7,989 nt of DNA, from positions 1-7,989 of the forward strand of contig JBILTL010000096.1 in NCBI GenBank assembly GCA_044371535.1, read 5' to 3'. This DNA comes from CAIZGX01 sp044371535. GTDB lineage: Bacteria > Bacteroidota > Bacteroidia > Flavobacteriales_D > Sanyastnellaceae. The notes beneath the pieces are model-generated. The model was not told the origin of the DNA, did not search any database, and was given only the letters and a program-made list of their open reading frames with translations. The position numbers and the translations under genes were made by a program. Below, one piece after another: positions 6,550 through 7,989 of this stretch (position 1 is the first letter of the stretch; each line of letters opens with the position of its first letter).

Positions 6550-7116
6550 ATGATTTTACCGGTAATTGCCTACGGAGATCCCGTATTAAAAAAGAAAGCG
6601 GACGAGATTGATGAGAATTATCCAAATCTGAAGGAGCTCATTGAAAACATGTTTGAAACCATGTATGCTTCAAATGGAGTGGGTATTGCGGCTCCACAAA
6701 TTGGAAGGTCTATTCGGTTGTTTGTGATTGATGCCTCTGCTGTAGCAGAGGGAGAAGACGGAGATCCGTCTTGCGAAGATTTCAAGCGTGTATTCATTAA
6801 TCCAATCATCTTCGAAGAGTCGGGAACCGAGTGGTCTTGTGAAGAAGGCTGTTTGTCAATCCCTCGCATTCGTGAGGAAGTAAAGCGTAAGCCGAATTTG
6901 AAAATTGAGTATTACGACGAAAACTGGGAATTGTACGAAGAAGAGTTGGAGGGCTTTGCTGCACGTGTGGTTCAACACGAATACGATCACATTGAAGGAA
7001 TCCTTTTCACCGATCGCATCAACCCTTTGCGCAAACAACTATTGAAAGGAAAACTTCGCGATATTCAGAAAGGAAATATTAATACGGATTACCGAATGAA
7101 ATTTTACAAAGGATGA
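6550..7116 (+). CDS. def: Peptide deformylase
   Basis: This 188-residue metalloenzyme removes the formyl group from the N-terminal methionine of new proteins. All three family motifs are intact: GVGIAAPQ at 43-50, EGCLS at 99-103 with metal ligand C101, and QHEYDH at 142-147 with ligands H143 and H147 and catalytic E144. It fits the class I bacterial type. A short acidic insert, about 65-78 (AEGEDGDPS), lies between strands before FINP; similar insertions are common in Bacteroidota deformylases. The ATG lies ten bases after the ribB stop without a Shine-Dalgarno sequence, consistent with co-transcription with argS and ribB. Its stop codon overlaps the next gene's start by four bases (ATGA), suggesting coupled translation of the lipoprotein. 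Confidence 0.97.
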   Translation: MILPVIAYGDPVLKKKADEIDENYPNLKELIENMFETMYASNGVGIAAPQIGRSIRLFVIDASAVAEGEDGDPSCEDFKRVFINPIIFEESGTEWSCEEGCLSIPRIREEVKRKPNLKIEYYDENWELYEEELEGFAARVVQHEYDHIEGILFTDRINPLRKQLLKGKLRDIQKGNINTDYRMKFYKG

Positions 7117-7664
7117 GAAAGTTACTTGTTATAGCTGTATCAGCAATCTTATTCGCTTCTTGTGGAGGAAATCAAACATCAGAGGCACCAAAGGAAAAGA
7201 AAATCAATGGAGATTCTTTGTTGAAAGTCGTGAACGATTTCGATGCCAATATAAAGGCGGGTAATCCAATTGTAAAAATGTCTCGTGAACAATTGAAAGG
7301 TGTTGTTTCGGCATACAAGGAATTAGCGCTTATAACGACCGACCGCAATACACAAGTCATGTATTTTGAAAAGGCGGGAAGTATTAGCGGAGAAGCGCAT
7401 TTTAATGAAGAAGTAAAGAGCTGTTTTGAAAGTGCATTCGCGCTTGAGAATGATCCAGAGAAATTAGCCGAGCTTCATTATACGTATGCATTCATTAACG
7501 ACGCTAAACTCAAGCAATTCGATATTGCCCGTCAGGAATATCAATTACTCATTACCGATTTTTATACTTCATTCTGGGCTGAACAAGCCAAAATGGCTTT
7601 GGAAGTTTTAGGTAAAACAGATGAGGAGATCTTAGCAGCGTTTAAAGCGAAGAACCTTCAATAA
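7113..7664 (+). CDS. Predicted lipoprotein with TPR-like helices, function unknown
   Basis: This 183-residue protein starts with a lipoprotein signal: RK, a hydrophobic run, then the lipobox FASC with the lipidated cysteine at C17, followed by GGNQ and a Lys/Glu-rich linker. The rest looks all-helical, with successive amphipathic helices at roughly 57-75, 82-110, 113-130, 133-150 and 153-166. The pattern ALENDPEKLAELHYTYA and FDIARQEYQLLITDF resembles tetratricopeptide repeats, so a protein-binding role at the inner or outer membrane is plausible. No enzymatic residues are apparent, and I do not recognise a named family. It overlaps def by four bases and probably ends the argS-ribB-def transcript. 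No surface-export signal is obvious after the cysteine, so a periplasm-facing location is the default inference. Confidence 0.85.
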   Translation: MRKLLVIAVSAILFASCGGNQTSEAPKEKKINGDSLLKVVNDFDANIKAGNPIVKMSREQLKGVVSAYKELALITTDRNTQVMYFEKAGSISGEAHFNEEVKSCFESAFALENDPEKLAELHYTYAFINDAKLKQFDIARQEYQLLITDFYTSFWAEQAKMALEVLGKTDEEILAAFKAKNLQ

Positions 7665-7761
7665 TTTGAATTGATTGGAAGTTAGTTCGCTTGTTATCAG
7701 TGTTGTGATTTTTGAAAGTGAGGGGTATTTTGAAATAAGGAAAGAAAAACAAAAAAAAGTC

Positions 7762-7791
7762 TTGTGGAATACCAAGTTCTTTTTATTTTTG
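7762..7791 (+). promoter_or_regulatory. tRNA-Gly promoter, TTG-N19-TAnnTTTG with A-rich upstream tract
   Basis: TTG at 7762-7764 and TATTTTTG at 7784-7791 are 19 bases apart, the same spacing as the rpmE promoter. An A-rich stretch at 7741-7759 lies directly upstream and resembles an UP element of a strong stable-RNA promoter. Transcription would start near 7797, leaving about 20 bases to be removed by RNase P before the mature tRNA. Confidence 0.75.
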
Positions 7792-7816
7792 CAATCCAAA
7801 AGTTCTTTATAGTTAA

Positions 7817-7889
7817 GCGAGAGTAGCTCAGTTGGTAGAGCATAACCTTGCCAAGGTTAGGGTCGCGAGTTCGAGTCTCGTCTCTCGCT
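7817..7889 (+). tRNA. tRNA-Gly (anticodon GCC)
   Basis: A full cloverleaf is visible. The acceptor stem GCGAGAG/CTCTCGC has seven perfect pairs, the D arm is GCTC/GAGC, and the anticodon stem TAACC/GGTTA encloses loop TTGCCAA with anticodon GCC at 7850-7852. The T arm is GCGAG/CTCGT with loop TTCGAGT. The discriminator base is T, usual for glycine. CCA is not encoded, so it must be added by the CCA-adding enzyme. It decodes GGC and GGU. Confidence 0.97.
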
Positions 7890-7897
7890 CAAGTTTT

Positions 7898-7930
7898 AAA
7901 AAAGCCTGATTGATTGTCAGGTTTTTTTTT
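7898..7930 (+). terminator. Terminator-like hairpin between tRNA-Gly and tRNA-Leu
   Basis: The core stem CCTGA/TCAGG (7905-7909 and 7917-7921) has a seven-base loop. It is extended by a G-T pair and A-T pairs, and followed by a T run at 7922-7930. It begins nine bases after the mature end of tRNA-Gly. The G/C part is only five base pairs, so termination may be incomplete. Confidence 0.7.
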
Positions 7931-7943
7931 ATCTGAGTGTTTT

Positions 7944-7989
7944 GCCCGGATGGTGGAATCGGTAGACACGCAGGACTTAAAATCCTGTG
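7944..7989 (+). tRNA. tRNA-Leu (anticodon UAA), truncated at the window edge
   Basis: The 5' half of a class II tRNA is visible: acceptor strand GCCCGGA (7944-7950), a D arm with GGTAGACAC, and anticodon stem CAGGA/TCCTG with loop CTTAAAA, giving anticodon TAA at 7978-7980 for codon UUA. The long variable arm, T arm and 3' acceptor strand lie beyond the end. No good TAnnTTTG element lies between it and the preceding hairpin, so it may rely on read-through from the tRNA-Gly promoter. Confidence 0.93.

Noticed and set aside
7696..7713. Weak hairpin ATCA/TGAT with a short T run after the lipoprotein gene
   Set aside because: Only four mostly A-T base pairs; too weak to call a terminator, though the cluster's end must lie in this region.

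Overview
The window reads as chromosomal DNA of a Bacteroidota bacterium, most likely Flavobacteriia-like. Several signals agree. Promoters match the Bacteroidota pattern TTG-N19-TAnnTTTG (ahead of rpmE and ahead of tRNA-Gly). Shine-Dalgarno sequences are almost absent. DNA is moderately AT-rich. At the left end lies a large secreted Ig-like/LamG protein of the kind common in gliding or type IX secretion lineages. No genus can be named from the sequence alone. Nothing looks like a mobile element, CRISPR array or defence island; the content is mostly housekeeping.

Left part (1-3035, minus strand): a large secreted multidomain protein starts at 2041 and runs off the left edge with 680 residues visible. 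It has a signal peptide, a LamG-like lectin domain and a series of 72-residue Ig-like repeats with paired cysteines. Upstream on the same strand is xerD, a 298-residue tyrosine recombinase with every catalytic residue in place; it is expected to resolve chromosome dimers.

Middle (3036-3342): a 307-base divergent intergenic region. It carries a textbook promoter for rpmE on the plus strand. On the minus strand it carries two -7-like elements, several hairpins and a terminator-like hairpin just before xerD. This could be an unannotated small RNA or an attenuating xerD leader.

Right part (3343-7664, plus strand): rpmE (zinc-independent ribosomal protein L31 type B) has its own promoter and a strong terminator. 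A tight cluster follows: argS, ribB, def and a small lipoprotein gene, with gaps of 2 and 10 bases and then a 4-base overlap, so probably one transcript. It joins arginyl-tRNA synthesis, riboflavin precursor synthesis and N-terminal deformylation of new proteins. The ribB product has an active-looking DHBP synthase half and a shortened, cysteine-free GTP cyclohydrolase II half that should be inactive.

Right end (7665-7989): a strong promoter with an A-rich upstream tract drives tRNA-Gly(GCC). A terminator-like hairpin follows, then tRNA-Leu(UAA), cut by the window edge.
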